Shown here one piece after another: positions 32,110 through 40,527 of a stretch of DNA of 64,000 bases (the first letter of the stretch is position 1; the number at the start of each line of letters is the position of its first letter). Under the pieces are notes generated by a model. That model saw only the letters and a program-made list of their open reading frames with translations, ran no database searches and was not told where the DNA came from. The stretch is from positions 248,001 to 312,000 of the forward strand of contig NZ_AUMT01000005.1 in NCBI RefSeq assembly GCF_000430825.1, read 5' to 3'. The DNA comes from Chryseobacterium daeguense DSM 19388 (GTDB lineage Bacteria > Bacteroidota > Bacteroidia > Flavobacteriales > Weeksellaceae). The position numbers and the translations under genes are program-made.

Positions 32110-34503
32110 TTAAAATTTATATTTAAGAGTTAAGATAAAATTTCTTCCCATGTCGTCGGCAAAGAAACGAAGCCTGTTGAGATAATCTCTATAAGACTTA
32201 TTAAATAGGTTACGGACTGAAAAATCAACTTCAAAATTTTTCGACAGTCCCACTCCGGTTTGAAAGTTCCAGAGTGAATACCCTTGCGGAGGCGTAGAAA
32301 TATCCACCTCCTGATTGTATGCATTACCATTTGAATCAAATAATCTGATCGGAATATTGTAAACCGGGAATCTTGTCTGCTTCAGGTAAGTATTATTGCT
32401 TACATTAAAGTAAAAGTTTTTCCATTCTTTTTTACTGAATTCCAATGAATTATTAAAATTCGGAGGCATCATCATAATTAAAGGTACATCATGAGTAAGA
32501 TCCTGACCGTAAACGTATGCGGCACTTCCTTTGTAAGCAAGATTATCGGTAATCTTCAGCTGAACATCCAGATCTACACCGTACATTTTCGAATCAATCT
32601 GCTCATATTTATATACTACAAATGCTCCTCCCCATTGCGTATTTTGGTACCCTGAAGGCACTTCATTAATAAAATTTTTGGTTTGAAAAAAATAAGGATT
32701 TATAGAAATATTCAAGCCTTTTAAAACATTGGCTCTAATATCAGCCACAAGATTAAACTGATTTCCTGTTTCACTCTTAATCCTTAAATCTCCTCTTTCA
32801 ATAATTGCTGCAGAATGATGCAGCCCATCCGAGAACAACTCGGCAACATTGGGAGATCTTGAAACTCTCGCATAATTGAACTTGAGATCAAAATTCTCGA
32901 AAGGACGATAAACAATCCCCGCGTTGGCAGAAATATTATGATAACTTAATGATGGTTTTGTAAGGATTCTGTTTTGGTTTATCCTCACTTCAAAATCTGA
33001 GTAATCGGCAGCATAAAGCTTGTTCCAATCGCTCAGGTCATACCATTTTGTCACTTCATAATGATCGAAATCGTATCTTCCGCCAACTTCTATATCCAAA
33101 TCAGGGGTAATTTTATATTTCAAAATAGAATAAACTCCCGCATAATACCTGTCATAATTAGGAACCAAACGTCTAGCTTCAGTCTGTGTACTGGAATAAT
33201 TGTTCTGATATCCAACATTAATTCCCGATTCGAGATTCCATTTCCCTCTTTCGATAATGTGGTCGATATTCAGGTCATTGGTAATAAGTTCAAGATCCAG
33301 CGCCGGTTTTTTGCTAAGCTCTTCTCCGCGACGTATATCATATTCCTGCCTGTGATTATATTGGAAACTATAAGTTGCAGTAATTTTTCCAAAGTTTTCA
33401 AATCTTCGGTAAGCAGAAATTTTAGCAATATGATGCTCGATATCCTGTCTCGGATTATCAATACTGTAGCTGAAATCTCTCTGATATATGGGTTGCTGAG
33501 AAGTAAGCGCAAGATATAAATCTTGTGAGTTACCTACATGGGAACTTCTAAGAATTCCTACAGAACTTTTCGTGAGATAGTAATCAAAAGAAAAACCTTT
33601 ATTAAACGTCATCTTCTGCACTCCGAAATTAAATCCGTAGCTCTGCAGCCCCGAATTCATTAATCCATATGACGGAGCGTCGAGATCCCCCAGCTTTTTA
33701 AAACTTCCATTGGTTTTAACAGCCCAGCCATCTTCCCAAGTTTTGGCGAGTTTTACATTAAGACCTGCACCACGCCCGTTTGATATTCCCGAAAGTGCAA
33801 CTGCACCCATGATCGTATCTTTTTTAGGCAATACCTGAGGCTGCAAAACAACAACTCCTCCAACAGCACCGCTCCCATACTTCAATGCAGAAGCTCCTTT
33901 TACTACGTCGATATGCTCAAAATTATTGGTATCCACATTTGGGGCGTGTTCTACTCCCCACTCCTGCTCTGCAAGCTTTACCCCATCATTAAGAATAGCA
34001 ACACGGCTTCCGTAAAGCCCATGAATTATTGGTTTTGCAATATTATTTCCGGTTTTTAAAGTATTTACACCAGAAATATTGGTCAAAAGATTTCCGAGAT
34101 TCTCGGTAATATTCCTTGAAATCGTTGATTTATCAATCGTTTTTACGACCATGCTTCCATTATTCTTATGGCTTCCGTGAACTGTGACTGTTTCAATATC
34201 CTGAATATGATGTTCCAGGGTAATCGTTAAATGTAAATCCTGTGAAACTCCTATATTTTCAGTATAATCATTACAATCAGGATGTTTAGCAATGAGTAAA
34301 TATTTCCCCGCAGGAATTTGATCGAATGAAAACTTTCCGTCTTTATCGGTTTTTGTAGAAAAGTCACCAATTTTCACGATTGCATCCTGTAGCATCGTTT
34401 TATCATGGAAATCCTGAACAGTTCCTTCTACAGTGTAAGTCTGCTGTGCGTTTGTAAATGCAAATCCGCAAAGGATAAGCATTAAACTATATATCAATTT
34501 CAT
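32110..34503 (-). CDS. TonB-dependent outer-membrane receptor
   Basis: 797 aa from the ATG at 34503 (M-K-L-I-Y-S signal peptide, cleavage after N-A-Q-Q); the longer frame adds 13 aa. Order: CarboxypepD_reg-like domain (Y-T-V-E-G-T-V-Q-D-F, about 22-100), plug domain (T-I-D-K-S-T-I-S-R-N to V-V-V-L-Q-P), then the barrel ending in a TonB-dep-Rec C-terminal strand (N-F-I-L-T-L-K-Y-K-F). The plug has H-G-L-Y-G-S-R-V-A-I-L-N-D-G-V-K and E-Q-E-W-G-V-E-H-A-P, as in zinc/copper-type receptors. Operon with the lipoprotein; the upstream His/Cys-rich gene supports metal uptake. The substrate is inferred. Confidence 0.9.
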   Translation of the reverse strand: MKLIYSLMLILCGFAFTNAQQTYTVEGTVQDFHDKTMLQDAIVKIGDFSTKTDKDGKFSFDQIPAGKYLLIAKHPDCNDYTENIGVSQDLHLTITLEHHIQDIETVTVHGSHKNNGSMVVKTIDKSTISRNITENLGNLLTNISGVNTLKTGNNIAKPIIHGLYGSRVAILNDGVKLAEQEWGVEHAPNVDTNNFEHIDVVKGASALKYGSGAVGGVVVLQPQVLPKKDTIMGAVALSGISNGRGAGLNVKLAKTWEDGWAVKTNGSFKKLGDLDAPSYGLMNSGLQSYGFNFGVQKMTFNKGFSFDYYLTKSSVGILRSSHVGNSQDLYLALTSQQPIYQRDFSYSIDNPRQDIEHHIAKISAYRRFENFGKITATYSFQYNHRQEYDIRRGEELSKKPALDLELITNDLNIDHIIERGKWNLESGINVGYQNNYSSTQTEARRLVPNYDRYYAGVYSILKYKITPDLDIEVGGRYDFDHYEVTKWYDLSDWNKLYAADYSDFEVRINQNRILTKPSLSYHNISANAGIVYRPFENFDLKFNYARVSRSPNVAELFSDGLHHSAAIIERGDLRIKSETGNQFNLVADIRANVLKGLNISINPYFFQTKNFINEVPSGYQNTQWGGAFVVYKYEQIDSKMYGVDLDVQLKITDNLAYKGSAAYVYGQDLTHDVPLIMMMPPNFNNSLEFSKKEWKNFYFNVSNNTYLKQTRFPVYNIPIRLFDSNGNAYNQEVDISTPPQGYSLWNFQTGVGLSKNFEVDFSVRNLFNKSYRDYLNRLRFFADDMGRNFILTLKYKF

Positions 34504-34721
34504 TGTTAAATAGATTGATTGCGTACTTTCTTTGAAGTACATTTTTTCGAAAAGGTTTTTTTAAAATAATGACTGAATAATCTGAATCAATGATCGACGA
34601 AATGTACTATCTTAAAACTAAAATTACGTTCTAAAAAAACCTGAACATTAAACTTTAAATTTTAAACATTAAGTCGAGACATTGAACTCTAACCAAATTA
34701 AAGTCAATAAGAATCTATAAA

Positions 34722-35078
34722 TTAAGAAATTGCGGGCGGTCCCCGAAGCTGAAAAGTAAATTTTGTCTGAGACCAGATTTCCTCCTGAACAGCAATGATC
34801 TGCTTTACCTCATGGGTGTAATTTTCAAAAGAAAAACTGAATTCTTCAGGAACTAAAGTATGTCCGTTAGCAAGAAAATGACACGCCAAACAATCGGCGG
34901 CTTTATCTTTAGCTACATTTTTTGTAAATGAATTGTCTGTTTTTTTAAGATGAAAGTTCTTAAAAACATCCACAGATTCGTGGTGGTGAAAACTTTGAGA
35001 AAACAGCGCAATAAAGTATATCCCAAACAATAATTTGGAAATAAAACTTTTCAGATTTCTGCTTTCTTTAAAAATCAT
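34722..35078 (-). CDS. His/Cys-rich small protein (DUF2946-like) of the metal locus
   Basis: 118 aa with an N-terminal hydrophobic segment (L-L-F-G-I-Y-F-I-A-L-F). Metal-binding residues include S-F-H-H-H-E-S, C-L-A-C-H-F and N-G-H-T, and it ends L-R-G-P-P-A-I-S, the RGPP ending seen in DUF2946-type proteins. Such proteins often precede TonB receptors for zinc or copper. It lies 219 bp upstream of the receptor start. Confidence 0.65.
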   Translation of the reverse strand: MIFKESRNLKSFISKLLFGIYFIALFSQSFHHHESVDVFKNFHLKKTDNSFTKNVAKDKAADCLACHFLANGHTLVPEEFSFSFENYTHEVKQIIAVQEEIWSQTKFTFQLRGPPAIS

Positions 35079-35208
35079 CCGTCAAAATTATGAAAATATT
35101 TTAAAAACTTGGATTAAAGTTTTATTAAATACTTTGAGTAATATGTAGAAATGGTTGTGATTTTGTTACAAAGATTGTGAATTATTTTTAGAAACTATGC
35201 TTGAGATG

Positions 35209-35299
35209 CTTCGACTTCGCTCAGGATGACAACGCTACAAATAAACCTCTAATAAAAGAACAGTTAGCATTAGAAATGTCATCCTGAGCGAAGTCGAAG
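35209..35299. repeat. Inverted repeat TGTCATCCTG... (23-bp arms)
   Basis: A perfect 23-bp inverted repeat, 35209-35231 against 35277-35299, beginning CTTCGACTTCGC and TGTCATCCTGAGCG. It starts 33 nt beyond the ABC-F stop codon. It is the same family as the elements at 19816 and 50861. Confidence 0.85.
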
Positions 35300-35331
35300 G
35301 ACCTCAACAGCTTTATTTTAAGTCAAATAAA

Positions 35332-37269
35332 TTAATTCAACTGGGAACCCAAATATTCCCATTCCTGCAATGCAAGCTCTAATTCCTCTTTAGTTTTGTT
35401 ATAATTTTCTAACGTTTCCTCAGAAGGATTTTCTTTAGTAAAAGAAGCTTCAAATTCCTCTACTTTTGTTTCAAGCTCGGTAATTTTTTCTTCTACTTTT
35501 TTAATTTTATTTTGAATATTTTTCTGCTCCTTGCTTACAATAACATTTGATTGCTGCAGATTCTCCGTTTCCGGTTTTTCTTCTTTCTTAGCTTTCACCT
35601 CAACTTTAGCCTCTTCTCCGTGAAGCTTTGCTTTTTCGGCAGAAATTTCCCTGATTGATTCTTTTTGTCTGAATTCAAGATATTCATTAATATCTCCCAG
35701 GAATTCCTTCATTTTACCGTCACGGAACTCATAGATTTTATCACAAAGCCCCTGCAGGAACTCCCTGTCGTGAGAAATTACAATTAAAGTACCTTCAAAT
35801 TTCTGAAGAGCCAGCTTGATGATTTCTTTAGACTGAATATCCAGGTGGTTCGTAGGTTCGTCCATAATCAACGTATTGAAAGGACGCAATAACAATTTAC
35901 AAAGAGCCAGACGGTTTCTTTCACCTCCGGAAAGTACCTTTGTTTTTTTATTTACCGCCTCACCCTGGAACAGGAAAGATCCTAGCAAATCACGGACTCT
36001 GGGTCTTGTTTCCTCTGTTGCCGCATCTTCGGCTTCTTCCTGAACGGTTTTATTCGGTGTTAAAACTTCCTCCTGATTCTGGACAAAGTAACCGATGTTT
36101 ACATTATGCCCAAGGTTCCATGTTCCTGAATAATCTTTGATATCTCCGGCAAGAATTTTAGCCAGCGTTGTTTTCCCCTGCCCGTTCTGCCCAAGAAGCG
36201 CAATTCTGTCACCTCTCTGAACGATAAAGTCTACGTCATCAAAAATCTGTTTTTCGCCGTAAGCCTTTCCTAACTTTTCTGCTTCGAAAATAATTTTCCC
36301 CGGAACCTGCGACTGAACGAAACGAATATTGAACTTTGAAACATCTTCATTATCCACCTCAATACGCTCAATCTTATCTAATTTTTTAATAAGCGATTGC
36401 GCAAAAGAAGCCTTTGTAGCACTTGCACGGAACTTATTAATATTGTCTTCCATCTGCTTGATTTCCGCATCCTGATTCTTTTTAGCCTGAATCAGCTTTT
36501 CACGGCGGTCTTCACGCATGATTAAATATTTGGAGTAATTGGCTTTATAGTCGTCAACTTTTTTATTATTGATATCAAAAGTACGGTTACAGACAGCCGT
36601 CATGAACTGCTTATCGTGACTCACCAAAACAATGGCACCCGGATAATCTTTCAGGAAGTTTTCCAGCCACATGATAGATTCCATATCCAGGTGGTTGGTA
36701 GGCTCATCGAGAAGCATAATGTCATTCTTCTGAAGAAGCAGTTTTGCCAATTCTATCCTCATTCTCCAGCCCCCTGAAAATTCATCCGTGATTTTCTGGA
36801 AATCATCTGCCTTAAAACCAAGACCAAACAAAACTTTCTCCATATCGCCTTCCAGATTGTAGGCGTCGTGGTTCATTAAAAGATCATTCAGTTCGGTCAT
36901 TTTATTAATCAAATCTGAGTAAGAATCGCTTTCATAGTCGGTTCTTGTTGCCATCTGATGATTGACATCTTTAAGCTCGTTTTTCCATGCGTTGATCTGT
37001 TCAAAAGCCTGCATGGTTTCATCCCAAACCGTTCTTCCTTTTACGAAATCAAGGTCCTGCTTCAGGAAACCGATGGTGATATTTCCTTCCGGCACCACGT
37101 TTCCTTCGTAGAAATTAATTTCTCCGGAAAGCATTTTCAATAAAGTGGATTTCCCCGCTCCATTTTTACCAACCAAACCTATTTTATCATCCTTTTTTAT
37201 CGTGAAATTCACGTTTTGAAACAAATATGTTCCTGAATGATGTAATCCTAAACCTTGAACCGAAAGCAT
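35332..37269 (-). CDS. ABC-F family ATPase
   Basis: 645 aa soluble ABC-F protein with two nucleotide-binding domains: Walker A G-K-N-G-A-G-K-S-T (residues 36-44) and G-Q-N-G-Q-G-K-T-T, signatures S-G-G-W-R-M-R and S-G-G-E-R-N-R, and Walker B L-L-D-E-P-T-N-H-L-D and I-M-D-E-P-T-N-H-L-D. The interdomain linker and the coiled-coil C-terminal extension are typical of Uup/YfmR-like translation factors. No membrane domain. A -7 box TATTTTTG lies at 37310-37317. Confidence 0.93.
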   Translation of the reverse strand: MLSVQGLGLHHSGTYLFQNVNFTIKKDDKIGLVGKNGAGKSTLLKMLSGEINFYEGNVVPEGNITIGFLKQDLDFVKGRTVWDETMQAFEQINAWKNELKDVNHQMATRTDYESDSYSDLINKMTELNDLLMNHDAYNLEGDMEKVLFGLGFKADDFQKITDEFSGGWRMRIELAKLLLQKNDIMLLDEPTNHLDMESIMWLENFLKDYPGAIVLVSHDKQFMTAVCNRTFDINNKKVDDYKANYSKYLIMREDRREKLIQAKKNQDAEIKQMEDNINKFRASATKASFAQSLIKKLDKIERIEVDNEDVSKFNIRFVQSQVPGKIIFEAEKLGKAYGEKQIFDDVDFIVQRGDRIALLGQNGQGKTTLAKILAGDIKDYSGTWNLGHNVNIGYFVQNQEEVLTPNKTVQEEAEDAATEETRPRVRDLLGSFLFQGEAVNKKTKVLSGGERNRLALCKLLLRPFNTLIMDEPTNHLDIQSKEIIKLALQKFEGTLIVISHDREFLQGLCDKIYEFRDGKMKEFLGDINEYLEFRQKESIREISAEKAKLHGEEAKVEVKAKKEEKPETENLQQSNVIVSKEQKNIQNKIKKVEEKITELETKVEEFEASFTKENPSEETLENYNKTKEELELALQEWEYLGSQLN

Positions 37270-37348
37270 GTTAAATAATGATTAATAGTGAATAATGAAT
37301 TTTCGGGTGCAAAAATACGGAAAAGAAATGAATGATCGTACATTAAAA

Positions 37349-37372
37349 AAAGCTGCTCCAATGAACAGCTTA
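37349..37372 (-). terminator. Terminator of the 169-aa protein gene
   Basis: AAGCTG / CAGCTT stem, T7 on the minus strand, 36 nt past the stop codon at 37408. Confidence 0.75.
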
Positions 37373-37407
37373 TCCACAAAATCAAGAATTTATGTTTATT
37401 TCTTAAT

Positions 37408-37917
37408 TTAAAACGTTTTCGGGGTTATTTTTACCTGATCTACGCTGTTTCCTCCTCTCATAAATTCTACAAGCTCAATAATTCCGTTGCTTAGAGCACC
37501 GTTTATTACTGTGTCACCGCCGTTATACATCGCCTGCTGCCCTCCAAACCACCAGTTATTGCTGGCTCCGCTGTGTCCCTGAGCAAGAGCTACATTATAA
37601 AATGTGCAGGTTCTGTTTCCGAATTCCAGAACCAATGTGCCTATCATCGCAAAATTCAGTTCTCCCGGATCATGGTCGAACGTTGTTCTGTTGGCCGGAA
37701 CCCTTGCAGAAAACCATTCTGCAACGCTTTCTGAACCTTTTCTTCCTATGGAGAAGATAAACTTCCCGTCGCTTCCGCAGCTTGCGGTAAATCCCTTATA
37801 GATATGCCCATTAGGATCCTGTCCATCCGTGATGGAAAATTCATTTACTGTGAATGATCCTTTCGTTAAATTATTTGAAGTAACTGCAAAGAAAACTTCA
37901 TTATCTCTGTATTCCAT
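37408..37917 (-). CDS. Unknown 169-aa protein
   Basis: No family recognised. It lacks a signal peptide, is Gly/Asn-rich (G-H-S-G-A-S-N-N-W-W-F-G-G-Q-Q), and has the look of a compact beta-sandwich (alternating hydrophobic strands, many Phe and Asn). It has two cysteines (S-C-G-S, R-T-C-T). It follows the phospholipase gene in the same orientation across a 439-bp gap carrying repeat copy B. An immunity protein, cargo or lectin-like role is conceivable, but nothing in the sequence decides. Confidence 0.6.
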   Translation of the reverse strand: MEYRDNEVFFAVTSNNLTKGSFTVNEFSITDGQDPNGHIYKGFTASCGSDGKFIFSIGRKGSESVAEWFSARVPANRTTFDHDPGELNFAMIGTLVLEFGNRTCTFYNVALAQGHSGASNNWWFGGQQAMYNGGDTVINGALSNGIIELVEFMRGGNSVDQVKITPKTF

Positions 37918-38114
37918 GACTTTAATATTTTATTTAATTATGGTTATTGATATTGTTCCTGAAGCTTCATTAAGAACAAGACAAAGTAACGTCAACCAGA
38001 AAATAAAAACTACAGTATAAGTCACTAAATTTAGACTTAAGTATTTTTACGTAAGTTTCTAAATATCAAATCAATTGACTCTATATTTATCAATCTATTT
38101 CTAATATTATGCTT

Positions 38115-38140
38115 AGATTCTTTTAGAATGACAAACATTT
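38115..38140. repeat. Half-copy of the GAATGACAAAC repeat
   Basis: GATTCTTTTAGAATGACAAA parallels the sequence just upstream of copy A (TACGGAATGACAAAC). In both places it precedes the CTGCAACCC element by about 40 nt. Confidence 0.5.
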
Positions 38141-38170
38141 TGGATATCTGCTGAATATTTAAATGGATGC

Positions 38171-38294
38171 CTGCAACCCTAGCCCCGATTGCAGCATTTG
38201 TCTGAGCTCATTTTAAAGGTTTCGGGGGCTGCAAAGCCGCCCCCGAAACCTTTAAAATAGCGAGTGCGGAAAGCGGGATAAAGTTCCTAAAAAT
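38171..38294. repeat. Intergenic hairpin repeat, copy B
   Basis: Flanks CTGCAACCCTAGCCCCGATT and GCGGAAAGCGGGATAAAG surround a perfect 19-bp hairpin: arm 38211-38229 (begins TTTTAAAGG), loop 38230-38238, arm 38239-38257. The hairpin is unrelated in sequence to copy A at 19922, although the flanks match nearly base for base. Confidence 0.85.
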
Positions 38295-38305
38295 TTAAAA
38301 GAAAA

Positions 38306-38328
38306 GAGCTGCCTAACCAGGGCAGCTC
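38306..38328 (-). terminator. Terminator of the phospholipase gene
   Basis: Perfect GAGCTGCC / GGCAGCTC stem with 7-nt loop, then TTTTCTTTT on the minus strand. Confidence 0.85.
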
Positions 38329-38356
38329 AACACCTAAATTTAAAACTGAAAAAGTA

Positions 38357-39703
38357 CTAACATTTATTATAAAAATTCTCTTTAATCAATATTGTACGGT
38401 CCCAATTATCGTTATTCGGAATATTTGTTCCGTAAGCGTAATCCACAACAGAATCTTCTACGTGATGGATCTCTGATTTTAATTTTGACTGGTTCGCGCT
38501 GAACTGATCATCTGAGTTGCTTGGAACGTTCAAACCGTTATTAATAAATTCTGCATTCACCTCAGCCTTTGAGTTTTTAAGAATTGCCGGATGATACAAC
38601 CCGAAATTGGCTGAAATATGGGTGTAATCTGTCAATTTTTCATAGCTGTAATCCGGTTTCAGGGCAGGCAGAAGATTTTCGGTGTATTTTTCCAGGGCTT
38701 CTGATACTTTAACCAAATATGGATGAGCCGTTGCCTCAATTTTAAAATCTGATTCATTAAAATCAGTTTTAAAGATCGGTTCACGGGCGTTGGTTTCAGT
38801 AAGCATCAGTTTACCATAAACCTTTGAAAGTTCGTTAAAAACCATGTCACGGCTCACATAAGCCTGTGAGAAAACTTCTCCCACATCCAGCTTATAATGT
38901 TGCAGAAGAAAATTCCAGATTTCATTTCCTTGTGCGTCTTTGGAAGCTGTTTTTACATTTTCCATATAAGCTGTAAGGTCTTTATGTTTGATAAAGTTCG
39001 GGGAAACATAGACCGACTGGGAGGCTTCCAGATATCCCCCACCCAAATCTGCGTGCGCTCCGGGAACAAAAATCTCTTTCCAGACTGTATTTCCGGCTTC
39101 GTATTTTGTATCCTGCATTGATTTTGAGTCTTCAAAAATACCGGTTAAGGGGAAAAAATAGCGGCATTCATTTATAGCGCAAATATGGAGTGTTCTTTCC
39201 GTTTCCGGCAGAACAGTTACATTATAATCATTAAAAGGTGCAGATTCCACGGTATCAAAAACTCCAAGAAATTTTATTTTGACCAGTCCTGAAATTTCAG
39301 AATGATTTTTCAATATTTCATAACAAAAGTTTCTGGCCAGCATGGAGCCCCTGCTGAAACCATAAATGTAAAAATGATATTCTACGGAAGGATCCTTCAT
39401 CTTAGTTTTAATGAAAGAAAAAGCCTTTTCCAGCTTATCATCCGAAGAGTATCCATAATATCCCGCAGGATTTTTGCATGTCGCCATTGCAAAATCACTG
39501 TCTTCGTACCCTGTTTTTGTTCCTATTCCTTCGATATATATTTTTTCATCACCATTAAATAAATCAAACAGCTTATAAATATTGGTAATATTGCTATAGT
39601 AACTTTCGTTGTTTTTTTGCGGCTTCCGGGTAGAAGTTGCGTTCATCCCGTTGTTTCCGGTTCCGTCGAAAAAAATTCCAACAGAGGTTATGTTGTTTTT
39701 CAT
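38357..39703 (-). CDS. Tle1-type phospholipase (DUF2235), possible T6SS effector
   Basis: 448 aa alpha/beta hydrolase. N-terminal V-G-I-F-F-D-G-T-G-N-N is the family oxyanion-region mark. The triad is visible: S117 in G-F-S-R-G, D150 in V-F-D-T-V-E, H217 in P-G-A-H-A-D-L-G-G-G-Y. This is the Tle1/DUF2235 pattern used by type VI phospholipase effectors that attack membranes. No signal peptide, consistent with dedicated export. No hcp, vgrG or tss genes are in the window, so the T6SS link is inference. Single-gene unit with its own terminator. Confidence 0.85.
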   Translation of the reverse strand: MKNNITSVGIFFDGTGNNGMNATSTRKPQKNNESYYSNITNIYKLFDLFNGDEKIYIEGIGTKTGYEDSDFAMATCKNPAGYYGYSSDDKLEKAFSFIKTKMKDPSVEYHFYIYGFSRGSMLARNFCYEILKNHSEISGLVKIKFLGVFDTVESAPFNDYNVTVLPETERTLHICAINECRYFFPLTGIFEDSKSMQDTKYEAGNTVWKEIFVPGAHADLGGGYLEASQSVYVSPNFIKHKDLTAYMENVKTASKDAQGNEIWNFLLQHYKLDVGEVFSQAYVSRDMVFNELSKVYGKLMLTETNAREPIFKTDFNESDFKIEATAHPYLVKVSEALEKYTENLLPALKPDYSYEKLTDYTHISANFGLYHPAILKNSKAEVNAEFINNGLNVPSNSDDQFSANQSKLKSEIHHVEDSVVDYAYGTNIPNNDNWDRTILIKENFYNKC

Positions 39704-39830
39704 ATCACTTTGTGGTTTTACTTTAATTTAAACTTTGCCAAAGATTTTTCAACTTCGACAAAGTGAATGAACCCTCCAAAGTAACGATGAAAAAAACAGG
39801 AATGATAGAGTAAAAAGTACTAAATAAAAA

Positions 39831-39850
39831 AATCCGTATTTCTACGGATT
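39831..39850 (-). terminator. Terminator overlapping the response regulator stop
   Basis: AATCCGTA / TACGGATT hairpin followed on the minus strand by TTTTTTTATT. Confidence 0.78.
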
Positions 39851-40527
39851 CATATTCTTTCCAGCGGATGAATATTGTTTATTATGGCATAAATCACAAT
39901 TCCGACTGTATTTTTGGCTCCTATTTTCTCTACAATTCTCTGCCTGTGGCTTTCAACCGTTCTCGGGCTTATAAAAAGTTTCTCTGCGATTTCGTTATTG
40001 GTAAATTCCTGACAGATCAGCTTTACGACATCTTTTTCACGATCAGAAAGCTCGTCGTCCATTTCAAAAAGAGTTCTTTTTTTTGTGGGGCTGTTCATGT
40101 AGGAAAATATCATCTGATGATCTTCCGGCGTGAAGAAAATCCCATTTTTATAAACCATTGTAATGGCTTCTATAAAGGCTTCCCTGTTTGAGTTTTTAGG
40201 CAAAAAAGCAGATACGCCCAACTTCACCATATACCCCAAAATGGTTGTTTTGTAATGAGAAGAAAGAATAATGATTTTAAGATCTGGATATTTTTCTTTT
40301 AAGATCTCCACCAGCTCAAAACCGTTCATGGGCTGCATCTGGACATCTACCAGAGCGATATCCGGAAAGTCTTCTTTGGATGTATTTTCTAAAGTTTCTA
40401 AAAAATCAGGGCCGTTATTGGCCGTTAAAACGACTGAAATACCCTGCTGGGAAGATAATAACATTTTTACTCCTTCCAGAATCAGCTGTTCATCGTCAAT
40501 TAATGCTATTTTGATTTGCGAGTTCAT
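39850..40527 (-). CDS. NarL/FixJ-family response regulator
   Basis: 225 aa. Receiver domain with acidic pocket D11-D12, phosphoacceptor D61 (A-L-V-D-V-Q-M) and Lys near 113 (P-K-N-S-N). LuxR HTH L-S-D-R-E-K-D-V-V-K-L-I to H-R-Q-R-I-V-E-K-I at 157-203. Its ATG lies inside the kinase gene (32-bp overlap), so expression is coupled. Regulated genes are unknown; the operon and the adjacent phospholipase are candidates. Confidence 0.93.
   Translation of the reverse strand: MNSQIKIALIDDEQLILEGVKMLLSSQQGISVVLTANNGPDFLETLENTSKEDFPDIALVDVQMQPMNGFELVEILKEKYPDLKIIILSSHYKTTILGYMVKLGVSAFLPKNSNREAFIEAITMVYKNGIFFTPEDHQMIFSYMNSPTKKRTLFEMDDELSDREKDVVKLICQEFTNNEIAEKLFISPRTVESHRQRIVEKIGAKNTVGIVIYAIINNIHPLERI

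Noticed and set aside
33061..33519. 152-aa plus-strand ORF
   Set aside because: Antisense to the TonB receptor barrel; no homology and wrong codon pattern.
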